DNA from: M3007 sp041741155
GTDB taxonomy: Bacteria; Bacteroidota; Bacteroidia; Chitinophagales; Saprospiraceae
Length of the DNA stretch: 64,000 bases
Reading direction: 5' to 3'
Assembly: GCA_041741155.1 (NCBI GenBank)
Contig: JBGSKO010000062.1
Location: 97,078-161,077, forward strand
Below the pieces are notes generated by a model. It was given only the letters and a program-made list of their open reading frames with translations, was not told where the DNA came from and ran no database searches. Below are positions 25,965-33,996 of the stretch, piece by piece. Made by a program: the position numbers and the translations under genes. The number at the start of each line of letters is the position of its first letter. Position 1 is the first letter of the stretch.

Positions 25965-25997
25965 AGACCTTCCAGGTTTGGCAAACCTGGAAGGTCT
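25965..25997. repeat. Perfect 16-bp inverted repeat AGACCTTCCAGGTTTG
   Basis: 25965-25980 is the exact reverse complement of 25982-25997, with a single G between. ACCTTCCAGGTTT palindromes of this kind are common intergenic repeats in Bacteroidota genomes (recalled, not searched). It lies in the gap between the RHH gene stop and the DUF3137 start, both on the minus strand. No T-run follows. Confidence 0.85.
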
Positions 25998-26054
25998 GTA
26001 TGCCCGGAAAACAAAAATGTCCAGTTGTGAACGGAGCGACAAGTACTCTACGAA

Positions 26055-26078
26055 ACTCATAGCTCATCGTTCATCACT
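26055..26078 (+). repeat. TCATCGTTCATCACT phrase repeat
   Basis: The sequence ACTCATAGCTCATCGTTCAT continues to 26078 and lies just past the stop of the RHH gene. Its core ATCGTTCATCA is repeated exactly at 39714-39741 (opposite strand) and a variant lies at 8175-8199. Confidence 0.5.
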
Positions 26079-26083
26079 AAACT

Positions 26084-26551
26084 TTAAATCCCTTTTTCCC
26101 GGGCGTATTCCTGAATATACTCGTCAATCAGGCGCACCAGAATATCCTTCATATAGGCATTTTCGAGGCGGGCGATGGATTTGAGCTTTTCCAGTTTGGT
26201 TTTATCCACCGTTACCGTAAGGCGTTTTTTGCCGGTTTCCTCGTCCATGCCGAGGTCCTGAAAATCAACGGTTTGGCGGATGAGGGCATCCAGCCCGCTG
26301 ACGGGGGAGCGGTACGTTGCGGCCGATTTGCTTTTGCTGCTCGACACGGACGTTGGCGGGTCCGATTCCACCTGCTCGAATGCATCATCCATGGCCTCTT
26401 GCAGCAGCACATCGAGGTCGTGCATAAAATTTTTGTGAGCCGCTCGCCGCTCACGCACCGGCGTGTCGCCGGCGTGGGCCCATGCCTCTGCTTCGCTGGG
26501 CAGGTCCTTGAACAAGTCGTCGAGACCTTCGGAGAATTTCTTTTTGCTCAT
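26084..26551 (-). CDS. ParA-partner protein with C-terminal basic helix domain (putative centromere-binding)
   Basis: The 155 residues begin with an acidic helical region (SKKKFSEGLDDLFKDLPSE), continue through a Ser/Lys-rich linker near 68-80, and end in a DNA-binding-like segment: KKRLTVTVDKTKLEKLKSIA followed by ENAYMKDILVRLIDEYI. A short beta strand plus two helices at this place is the ribbon-helix-helix pattern. It lies 4 bases after parA, as expected for a partner that binds DNA and stimulates the ParA ATPase. There is no ParB nuclease-like domain. The assignment as segregation partner is inference from position and fold pattern. Confidence 0.6.
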   Translation of the reverse strand: MSKKKFSEGLDDLFKDLPSEAEAWAHAGDTPVRERRAAHKNFMHDLDVLLQEAMDDAFEQVESDPPTSVSSSKSKSAATYRSPVSGLDALIRQTVDFQDLGMDEETGKKRLTVTVDKTKLEKLKSIARLENAYMKDILVRLIDEYIQEYAREKGI

Positions 26552-26555
26552 CGGT

Positions 26556-27344
26556 TCAGACTTCTTGTTCTTGTTGGGGTGCTGGTGCGGTGATGCGTTC
26601 TACGCGAGCCAGAAATTCGCGGCACAGGTCGAGGTAGTCCTGCGCTCCGGTGGATTTCGGGCTGTAGTCGAAGATGTCTTTGCGCTGGGCGGGCGCTTCG
26701 GCCAGGGCGATATTGTCGCGGATATAGGTACCGAACACTTTGTCTCCGAAGTATTTGTGAATAATATCCACCACATCGCGGTTCAGTACACGCCGGCTGT
26801 CGTACATCGTAGCGATCACGCCGGCCATTTCCACTTGCTTGTTGAGGCGCATGCGCACCTTGTCAATCACTTGTTTGATCTTGGCCAGGCCCTGTACCGC
26901 CAGGAATTCTGTTTGCAGGGGAATCAGTACGAACCGGCTGCTGGTCAGCGCGTTCAGGGTGAGCAAGCCTAAGGAAGGCGGGCAGTCAATAATTACATAG
27001 TCGTAGTCGGCCTCCACCTGTCCGATCAGTTCGCGCAGGATATACTCGCGGCCGGCTTCGTTAATAAGTTCCATTTCGGCGCCGGATAGGTCGAGCGAAG
27101 AGGTGATGATGTCCAGATTAGGCTTGTGGGTGTATGGCACCAATTCGCCTTCGCCCCGCAGCGCTTCGTAGATGGTGTATTTCTGACGCGGGATGCCGAG
27201 CGATATGGTAAGGTTGGCTTGTGGGTCCAAATCTATCAGCAGGATTTTTTTACCCAGTTCGACCAGGCCTGCACCTATATTTATTGCGCTGGTAGTTTTG
27301 CCAACACCGCCTTTGTGGTTGAGTAGAGAAACAACTATGCCCAT
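26556..27344 (-). CDS. parA: ParA/Soj-family partition ATPase
   Basis: The ATG at 27344 gives MGIVVSLLNHKGGVGKTTSA, with the deviant Walker A (KGGVGKTT, signature Lys11) at the expected position. Other motifs are LLIDLDPQANLT (Walker A'), YVIIDCPPSLGLLT (Walker B) and IPLQTEFLAVQGL. The 262 residues equal a minimal ParA/Soj. It acts as a DNA-bound ATP switch for segregation or cargo positioning. Its partner is the small C-terminal-basic protein just downstream. No parS sites were recognised nearby. The frame extends to 27431 but the promoter lies inside that stretch, so the longer form is unlikely. Confidence 0.88.
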   Translation of the reverse strand: MGIVVSLLNHKGGVGKTTSAINIGAGLVELGKKILLIDLDPQANLTISLGIPRQKYTIYEALRGEGELVPYTHKPNLDIITSSLDLSGAEMELINEAGREYILRELIGQVEADYDYVIIDCPPSLGLLTLNALTSSRFVLIPLQTEFLAVQGLAKIKQVIDKVRMRLNKQVEMAGVIATMYDSRRVLNRDVVDIIHKYFGDKVFGTYIRDNIALAEAPAQRKDIFDYSPKSTGAQDYLDLCREFLARVERITAPAPQQEQEV

Positions 27345-27403
27345 ATAAAACAAAAAAGGTGTTTCCGCCGCACGGGCATCCGTACTTGGCACCTTTTCGG
27401 CAA

Positions 27404-27431
27404 CAAATGTACGATAATATGTGAAATACAA
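27404..27431 (-). promoter_or_regulatory. TTG-N17-TACATTTG promoter for parA
   Basis: On the minus strand, TTG (27431-27429) is followed by 17 bases and TACATTTG (27411-27404). The predicted leader is about 55 bases. It is divergent from the S24 repressor promoter; together they fill most of the 342-base gap 27345-27686. Confidence 0.7.
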
Positions 27432-27570
27432 TACGCCGGGGGAGGGGGTAGTCCTCTTGCCGTTAATCCTTGTTTTGAAATTTCGTTTGAATGGTTTTTC
27501 GTAAACAACTGACCTTCAGACTTTAAAACCAAAAACAAAAATATTTTTCAAAAAAACGCTTTGACATATT

Positions 27571-27601
27571 TTGTTTTTAAAAACCATTTGTTTTAAGTTT
27601 G
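27571..27601 (+). promoter_or_regulatory. Promoter of the S24 regulator with an internal palindrome GTTTTTAAAAAC
   Basis: TTG (27571-27573), a 20-base spacer and TAAGTTTG (27594-27601) form the promoter. A perfect 12-bp palindrome GTTTTTAAAAAC covers 27573-27584 between the two boxes. A related sequence AATGGTTTTTCGTAAACAA lies at 27490-27508 and matches the reverse strand of 27571-27589 closely. They are candidate operators for the repressor encoded immediately downstream. Confidence 0.55.
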
Positions 27602-27686
27602 CACCATCAAAAAGCGACAGAGCGGCAAAAACAACAGATCGCTGCTACACTGAAACCCGCTTCGTTCATCAAAATTTTCAGGCCTT

Positions 27687-28421
27687 ATGATTAAAGAAGA
27701 TCGGATCAACCTAAACGAGCGCTTCGTGCAAGCCTTCAAACTTTTGGAAGACCGCGGCGCCATTGTAAAAAATGACCGGGGCGGAAAAGGCGTAGGCGAC
27801 GTAGCCGACCGGGTACTGGGCAACAAAGCGTATGGCCACATCATACGAGCCTTCCTAAACCCGGGCAGCAAACGCGTCATTGACTACGGTCAGGCACAAT
27901 CCTTTTGCCGCGCTTACGATATCAACGAGGCCTGGCTCTTGCATGGCATCGGCAATCCGTTTGGTTTTGAAGCGCCCGGCGATGTGCTCACCAACGATAA
28001 ATACTTCTCCTCTGGTGAGGGTAATATCCTGTTCACCACCATACGCGCCTTTGCCGGCGCCACCCTGGGCGCCGAAAGCGCCGAGGACAACACCTACTTC
28101 TCCATTCCTGGAGTTGGCGGCTCCGGATTGGTTGCCTTCCAAATTGACGGTAACTCGATGGAACCCGTCATCCGACACGGCGACATCGTAGTGTGCCGCT
28201 CCATCGAAAACCTGAATGATATCCGTGATAACGAGATTTACGCCGTACGCAGCAACGGCAATGTGTGGGTGAAGTACGTACAAAAACTGTACAACGACCG
28301 CGGCCGTGTCGTACGCTTCAAACTGATCTCCGCCAACTACTTCGACCACGATCCCTTCGAGGAAGAAGTAAACGAGACCACCCGCTTGTACAAAGTGGTG
28401 CGCAAAATCAGCACCGTGTAA
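27687..28421 (+). CDS. LexA/CI-like transcriptional regulator with S24 autoprotease domain
   Basis: The N-terminal 90 residues are helical and resemble an XRE/CI-type DNA-binding domain, though the helix-turn-helix is not sharp (DINEAWLLHGIGNPF is typical of this family). The C-terminal S24 domain shows the nucleophile in FQIDGNSMEPVIRHGDIVVC (Ser157) and the general base in VWVKYVQ (Lys196). A possible self-cleavage Ala-Gly is at 123-124 (AFAGA). It is divergent from parA. Such proteins act as stress- or RecA-responsive repressors in phages and chromosomes. No phage genes surround it here. Confidence 0.8.
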   Translation: MIKEDRINLNERFVQAFKLLEDRGAIVKNDRGGKGVGDVADRVLGNKAYGHIIRAFLNPGSKRVIDYGQAQSFCRAYDINEAWLLHGIGNPFGFEAPGDVLTNDKYFSSGEGNILFTTIRAFAGATLGAESAEDNTYFSIPGVGGSGLVAFQIDGNSMEPVIRHGDIVVCRSIENLNDIRDNEIYAVRSNGNVWVKYVQKLYNDRGRVVRFKLISANYFDHDPFEEEVNETTRLYKVVRKISTV

Positions 28422-28449
28422 AGAATTTCCTGCTGTTTATTGTTTTCTC

Positions 28450-28485
28450 AGCCTCCCGGTGTTAGTCATCGGAGAGGCTTTTTTT
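28450..28485 (+). terminator. Intrinsic terminator after the S24 regulator
   Basis: AGCCTCCCGGTG and CATCGGAGAGGCT pair with one bulge (28450-28478) and are followed by TTTTTTT. It lies between the regulator and the convergent lspA stop. Confidence 0.7.
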
Positions 28486-29248
28486 ATACCCGTGGGTCTT
28501 TGCCGCTGTCTGGTTCGGGGTCCGTATCTGCCGGCGGTGTTTGTTGCTCCGTGATCTCGTCGGATGATTTTTGTTCTTCGAGAAACACTTCATCCACCAC
28601 AGGTTCAATGTCGCCCTCCGGATGATGGGTCAGTCCTTCGCTAAAAAAGTGCCGCTGAAACAAGAGAATGCTGACGACACCGATGGTGATGGAAGCATCT
28701 GCAATATTGAAAATAGGGCTAAAAAACAGCCATTCGTCACCGCCGATCCAGGGCAGCCAGTCGGGGACATGAATCCAGGCCATGGGAAAGTAGAGCATAT
28801 CTACGACTTTGCCATGCAAGAAGGTACCATAGCCTTCTCCAAAGGCCGAGAACTCGGCGGGAATACAATCGTGGTAAGGCGATGCGGTGAAAATGAGTCC
28901 GTAAAAAGCGCTGTCAATAATATTGCCCAGGGCGCCCGCGGTGATCATACCCACGCTGAGCAGAAAACCGGTGGGCGCATCTGCCTGAATGAGCATGCGG
29001 ATATACCAGATGAGTGCGCTCACCATGAGAATGCGAAAGACACTGAGCAGCAGTTTGCCATATTCCCACCCGAAGGTGATGCCAAAGGCCATGCCCTCGT
29101 TTTCCACGAAGTGGAGCCGCGCCCAATCCAAACCGAACATGGGCACGTCCTGATTGTAGCAAAAAGTGGTTTTGATATAAATTTTGAGCGCCTGGTCGAG
29201 AAAGAGTACCAGCGCAACGACGAGGATAACTTGATACGAGCGTTTCAA
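28484..29248 (-). CDS. lspA: Prolipoprotein signal peptidase (signal peptidase II)
   Basis: LspA removes lipoprotein signal peptides at the inner membrane. The 254 residues show four hydrophobic helices and the two catalytic aspartates in GNIIDSAFYG (Asp112) and FNIADASITIG (Asp184). The HFVENEGMAFG box near 46-56 also fits. The loop between the two catalytic motifs is longer than in E. coli, and a 50-residue acidic, disordered cytoplasmic tail follows (from about residue 205), with EEQKSSDEITEQQTPPADT; both raise the length over the usual 165. The tail is probably a lineage feature. Confidence 0.92.
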   Translation of the reverse strand: MKRSYQVILVVALVLFLDQALKIYIKTTFCYNQDVPMFGLDWARLHFVENEGMAFGITFGWEYGKLLLSVFRILMVSALIWYIRMLIQADAPTGFLLSVGMITAGALGNIIDSAFYGLIFTASPYHDCIPAEFSAFGEGYGTFLHGKVVDMLYFPMAWIHVPDWLPWIGGDEWLFFSPIFNIADASITIGVVSILLFQRHFFSEGLTHHPEGDIEPVVDEVFLEEQKSSDEITEQQTPPADTDPEPDSGKDPRV

Positions 29249-29339
29249 CAGCGCGTGGGTTTTTGTGCGTGAAAAAGATTGGGGCGGTTTTTGGCGGGCA
29301 AAGATGCGACGAATTTTATTTAAGGTGTTGGCCTACGCA

Positions 29340-30755
29340 TTAACCAAGCTGTTTGAGCAACCAATCCTTCTCCATCAAGGGCTGGGTGGATTCAACCGTA
29401 GAACGCAGACGCTCGGTTTGCGCCTTGGAGTAGGGGTTGTGGTTGAGCAGCTTTTTCATCAGGCTGATCATGTTTTTATAAGCCGATTTTCGTGTAGGGT
29501 CAAGGGCCTCCTTGCGCTGGAGGTAGATGCGCATACTCTCGAGAAGCGACTCGAAGGCATCCAGTTCGCCCTGCTCGTAGTATATTTTCAGAAGCATCGT
29601 TTTGGCGATGATGTTCAGGAGCATGTCATCGTATTCGAAATGGGTTAGCAGACGCTGGGCCTTGTTATAGTCGCCCTTTTCGTAGTACACCCGCGACTGG
29701 TTGAAGTTGACGATGCTTTGGCGCTCCTTTTCCTCCAGGTAGTGTTGAAACTGTTCAATAAACTGTTCGGCCCAGCCGTATTCGCCAATTTTTATTGCAA
29801 AGGCAACTGCATTCCCAAACGTGTAGCGTGTGATATGATTATTCTCAATCAGTATTTCAGTTTCTAAACCTCGTCTATAGAATTTCAAGGCTCGTCTGCA
29901 ATACTCCAAATTCCCCTGGTTGACTTTTGCCGTACAGTAATTCAAGGCAGCTCTGTAAAGGTTCAGTACCTCGGAAGCAGAAAACAGTTTTTCACACTCA
30001 TCGTGGATCAAGTCTTCAAACTGATCAAAGTATTTTTCTTCAGTTGGATGGGTGATTGCCATGTAGGCGAAGTAATACACTTTAACAGCAGGTTCGCTAA
30101 TCAATTTGTGATCAGTGGAATAGTTGAGAATTTGCTCAAGCAACCCTTGATCGTAATTTGCTTTTTGAAAAACATTGTGGTGTGCAAGCATTGAATTACT
30201 GATTCTCAATTTTTCCGCAGCGAACCACTTTTCCAAAGCATCGGATGTTTCCTGTAAGTTTACCGGAGCATTCTGGGTAATCCCCATTCGGAAGTAATAC
30301 TCTTCTTCCTCAAGATGAAATCGATACATGAGGTAGTACCCATTTCGCAACGGCTGCTCCTCCAAGTTATTCGCCCCTGTTCGATGTGCTTGTCGGTATG
30401 CTTTGTCCAGTTTCCGTTGTCTGTAAATCCGAACCAGAGCAAGATTAAACTGAACCATATCTTGTGCATGATCAGAGTAAACAAGATACTCTTCCAGCGC
30501 TTTCAACAAAAAGTACATGACCTGCCGCATCCGCGCGTCGTCATAAGCCTCGCCAGGAAACACCGCCTTCCAGGCCTGGTTTTTTTCCATGGCCTCGTCC
30601 TGAGCCATATCCGTCAGGTGTTTGTTCAAAAAATCGAACAAACGTACCACATCCTCGCGCTGGTTGTGCGCAGGGGACAAAAGCCACTTGTTTACCTCGC
30701 GAATTTCTTTACGGCTCAACGACCGGACGATCTCCGCCAACACACTTTTTTGCAT
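29340..30755 (-). CDS. Alpha-helical TPR-like hypothetical protein
   Basis: The ATG at 30755 gives MQKSVLAEIVRSLSRKEIRE, a start without signal peptide. The remaining 471 residues are rich in helix pairs with TPR-like spacing (GDYNKAQRLLTHFEYDDMLL, GEYGWAEQFIEQFQHYLEEK, YYEQGELDAFESLLESM) and many Tyr/Phe residues. No enzymatic motif is seen. The middle of the gene (about 29.9-30.5 kb) is more A/T-rich than its ends. Related long helical proteins seem to occur in several copies in Saprospiria genomes (recollection). The role is probably in protein-protein contacts. Confidence 0.6.
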   Translation of the reverse strand: MQKSVLAEIVRSLSRKEIREVNKWLLSPAHNQREDVVRLFDFLNKHLTDMAQDEAMEKNQAWKAVFPGEAYDDARMRQVMYFLLKALEEYLVYSDHAQDMVQFNLALVRIYRQRKLDKAYRQAHRTGANNLEEQPLRNGYYLMYRFHLEEEEYYFRMGITQNAPVNLQETSDALEKWFAAEKLRISNSMLAHHNVFQKANYDQGLLEQILNYSTDHKLISEPAVKVYYFAYMAITHPTEEKYFDQFEDLIHDECEKLFSASEVLNLYRAALNYCTAKVNQGNLEYCRRALKFYRRGLETEILIENNHITRYTFGNAVAFAIKIGEYGWAEQFIEQFQHYLEEKERQSIVNFNQSRVYYEKGDYNKAQRLLTHFEYDDMLLNIIAKTMLLKIYYEQGELDAFESLLESMRIYLQRKEALDPTRKSAYKNMISLMKKLLNHNPYSKAQTERLRSTVESTQPLMEKDWLLKQLG

Positions 30756-31008
30756 GCACGCAAATTTGTATCTGTTCAACAAAACACCGGAATTGCATCA
30801 TTCCAAAAAAGATGCTAAAATGCGAACTAAAACTGTTTATCAACTATTTACATCAAATATAAAATCAGTATTGCGATCTTCAGGACAAAAGTAACAGATA
30901 TAAATGGTTCAACAACTGCAAAATTTTGTCTTTCCATCCACCAATTGCTGCCCGCACTTTTGTATCGTCATAAAAGAGCTACGGCTAACAGTACTAATCC
31001 TTGCACTC

Positions 31009-33888
31009 ATGTTCAGATACCTTCTCGTATTATTTCTTTTGCTGCCTGCCGGCTTTCTTGCCGGTCAAGGTTGGGAACGTGTATTTGACGGCGGCGGTCA
31101 GGGCCAGATCAATGATATTGCCGTATCCCCCGACGGTGGGTTCGTTGCGATAGGTTATTACAACAGCCTGAACCGGGCACGCATGTTTAAAACGGATGCC
31201 GACGGGAACCTGCAGTGGATGAAGGATTTTTTCCTTGGCTCCCAAACAACCGGACAAGGCATTCTTGTGACTCAAGACGGCCATTACGTTTTTACCGGAT
31301 ACACCAAGACCGGTGGCGGGCCAAGGCGCGCATACCTCCTGAAAACGGACCAATTTGGCAATACGGTTTGGACGTACACGCTGAACAGCACTTTCGACAC
31401 AGAAGCTGTAGATGTCATTCAGTTGCCCGACGGCGGGTTAGTCGCATGCGGACAACAAAAAAATATCGCTTCGACAGAAGACATACTCGTATTCAAGGTT
31501 TCCTCCGACGGGGTATTGGTCTGGAACAAAGTATTTGGGGAGTCGTCCGTATCGGAGAAGGCATTCGGACTGGCATACGCCCCGGATGGCCGCATTGTGG
31601 TGGCAGGCAGTAAAAAAACAGTGCCCCGCGATATGTGCGTGCTGAAGATAGCCGGCGGTTCGGGCACACTGGAATGGGAGAACACATTCGGCTTTTTTGA
31701 ACTGCTGAGTGGCAACCCTGCCGACGATGTTGCCAAAAGCGTCCTGGTGACCAGCGACAACAACATTGTTTTGGCGGGCATAAGCAACTACAAAGAACCC
31801 GCAGAGGGCGTAGTGATGAAAGTGAACGGGAACGGGAACAACCAGATATTGTGGTTCCAATCCTATCCCAGATCAGATTTTTACGGTTTGGCGCCGGCGC
31901 TAAACGGCGGTTTTTTTGTTACCGGCACCAAAGCAACCGGCCAATCGGAAGATGTTTATATCGTGCGGACCAATACGGTCGGTGAAAAAATATGCGAACT
32001 CGCCGTAGGTCGCCCCGGTTTTGACCAGGGTATTGGCATCGTAGCAACACCCGACGGCGGTGCTGTGGCGGCAGGTGTCGGTGAATTTTTCGTTGCAACG
32101 GCGTTCACCGAATCCAATCCGTACCTGGTCAAGATGGACAAGAACTGCACCACCTTTACCAGTTATATCGCCGGCAATGTTTTCCACGATTTAAATGGCA
32201 ATTGTCTGCGAGACGGCGTCGAAACCGGGCTGGAAAACTGGATTGTCAAAATTGAAAGCCCAAATTTCACCCGGTATGCCGTGGCAAAAACGAACGGCGA
32301 CTTCCAGATTCTGGTGGATACGGGGATGTATCAAATCAAGTTATTCCCGCCGAACGACTCGTGGACATCCTGTACTCCGACGACGCCCATCCATGTCACG
32401 AACTTCCTCGATACGTTCAGTGTCGAAATACCGGCACGGATAGCCTCTGCCTGTCCGCGCAATGAAGTAGATGTGGCTACTCCAGTGCTGCGCCGCTGCG
32501 CCGACAATACCTACACCGTACGCTATTGCAATTCCGGCACCATTCCTTCCACCGACACCAAAATTGAAATTACCCTCGATCCACACCTGACGCTCACCGG
32601 CAGTTCCATCCCGGCAGCTTTAGTACAGGGCAATACATACGCCTTTGATATCGGTTTTTTGGAAAACGGCGATTGCGGGACGTTTACCTTCGAAGCCTTT
32701 CTCGATTGCGCCAGCACTATTGCCGGACAAGCGCACTGCGTACAGGCACATATCTACCCCGATTCGTTTTGCATGGTTACGTCTTGGGATCGCTCCATCG
32801 TGGAGGCCCGCGCGATTTGTGAAAACGACACCATCAAAATGGTGCTGGCAAATATCGGCGACGGGGATATGTCGGAACAGGTGGGATTTGTCATTGCGGA
32901 GGACGTTGTTATGCTCACCCAGCCCGGCGATCCTGCGTACCAGTTCAAGTTAAAATCAGGTCAGGATTCCACCGTCTGGACGTATCCCGCTACCGGCAGT
33001 ACATACCGCATCATAGCCGAACAAACCTCCGGATACCCATCCATCAGCTACCCTACTGCTGCCGTGGAAGGCTGCTTGTCCGACACCAGCAATACCTTCA
33101 CCACGGGCTATTATACCATGTTTCCCGAGGATGATCGCGAGCCATTCAAATCATCCGATTGCCAGGAAAACAACAACCCTGATTTCAATCCTGAGAATTT
33201 AAAACGAGGCCATCCCAAAGGCTACGACGTGGCCCACTACGTTCGTCCAGAGTCCGATTTAGAGTTTTTAATCCAATTCCAGAACACAGGAACCGATACC
33301 GTAACCCAGATCATTGTGCGCGACACCTTGTCGCCGTTCCTCGATCCGGCCACGGTACGCCCGGGATCTGCCAGCCATCCATACGACTTTGAGGTCTATG
33401 GTCCAGGCATCGTGCAGTTTACCCTTCCGGGTATTAATCTACTGCCGGATAGCGGCGCCAATGAAGGTTTTGTCAAGTTTCGCGTGTCCTTCCAGTCGGG
33501 CATTCCTTGCGAGACACAAGTCCTCAATAGCGCCGCTATCTACTTTGACTTCGAGGCTCCGGTTTTCACGAACCAGACTTTACATACCGTATGCGAATTC
33601 GACACCTTCGTGGTGGTCAAGACGAAACACATTGACTTTGAGGGAGCCGACGTAAAGGTTTACCCCAATCCGTTCGACGACAGCGCTATTTTCGAGATCA
33701 GCGGCGTACCGGCTTCCGGCTACGTGCTGGAACTGTACGACCTGCAAGGAAGAAAACTGTTTAATCAAAGGTATTCCGATTCCACGTTCCGATTGCATCG
33801 GCAACAATTACCGGCAGGCATGCTATTATACCGGTTGACCACCGACCGTGGTCGCCCGATTGCCTCCGGAAAGCTCCTCGTTCGATAA
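31009..33888 (+). CDS. Secreted modular protein with type IX secretion C-terminal sorting domain
   Basis: The ATG at 31009 yields a signal peptide (MFRYLLVLFLLLPAGFLAGQ). Residues 20-375 contain repeated beta-propeller-like blades (INDIAVSPDGGFVAIGYY, ILVTQDGHYVFTGYTK, VIQLPDGGLVACGQ). About 382-450 is an SdrD B-like domain (IAGNVFHDLNGNCLRDGVET). A DUF11-like module lies near 745-860 (LEFLIQFQNTGTDTVTQIIV). The last 75 residues are a T9SS type A sorting domain (VKVYPNPFDDSAIFEISG ... YDLQGRKLF ... LPAGMLLYRL). It is thus exported and probably attached to the surface. The ligand or substrate is unknown. The frame extends upstream to 30904 but has no signal peptide there. Confidence 0.85.
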   Translation: MFRYLLVLFLLLPAGFLAGQGWERVFDGGGQGQINDIAVSPDGGFVAIGYYNSLNRARMFKTDADGNLQWMKDFFLGSQTTGQGILVTQDGHYVFTGYTKTGGGPRRAYLLKTDQFGNTVWTYTLNSTFDTEAVDVIQLPDGGLVACGQQKNIASTEDILVFKVSSDGVLVWNKVFGESSVSEKAFGLAYAPDGRIVVAGSKKTVPRDMCVLKIAGGSGTLEWENTFGFFELLSGNPADDVAKSVLVTSDNNIVLAGISNYKEPAEGVVMKVNGNGNNQILWFQSYPRSDFYGLAPALNGGFFVTGTKATGQSEDVYIVRTNTVGEKICELAVGRPGFDQGIGIVATPDGGAVAAGVGEFFVATAFTESNPYLVKMDKNCTTFTSYIAGNVFHDLNGNCLRDGVETGLENWIVKIESPNFTRYAVAKTNGDFQILVDTGMYQIKLFPPNDSWTSCTPTTPIHVTNFLDTFSVEIPARIASACPRNEVDVATPVLRRCADNTYTVRYCNSGTIPSTDTKIEITLDPHLTLTGSSIPAALVQGNTYAFDIGFLENGDCGTFTFEAFLDCASTIAGQAHCVQAHIYPDSFCMVTSWDRSIVEARAICENDTIKMVLANIGDGDMSEQVGFVIAEDVVMLTQPGDPAYQFKLKSGQDSTVWTYPATGSTYRIIAEQTSGYPSISYPTAAVEGCLSDTSNTFTTGYYTMFPEDDREPFKSSDCQENNNPDFNPENLKRGHPKGYDVAHYVRPESDLEFLIQFQNTGTDTVTQIIVRDTLSPFLDPATVRPGSASHPYDFEVYGPGIVQFTLPGINLLPDSGANEGFVKFRVSFQSGIPCETQVLNSAAIYFDFEAPVFTNQTLHTVCEFDTFVVVKTKHIDFEGADVKVYPNPFDDSAIFEISGVPASGYVLELYDLQGRKLFNQRYSDSTFRLHRQQLPAGMLLYRLTTDRGRPIASGKLLVR

Positions 33889-33932
33889 ACGAGAGACCTC
33901 CCAGCCATTGCCATTTACCGATTTTACTAATA

Positions 33933-33987
33933 GGCGTCTCCCAAAGACGCCAAAACCGCGGGGACCTCAACCTCGCGGTTTTTTTTG
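33933..33987 (+). terminator. Two tandem hairpins forming a terminator
   Basis: GGCGTCT (33933-33939) pairs with AGACGCC (33945-33951). Directly after it, AAAACCGCG (33952-33960) pairs with CGCGGTTTT (33974-33982), followed by TTTT. This ends the T9SS-protein transcript and may also serve the convergent rlmD gene. Confidence 0.8.
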
Positions 33988-33996
33988 TGGCTGTAC

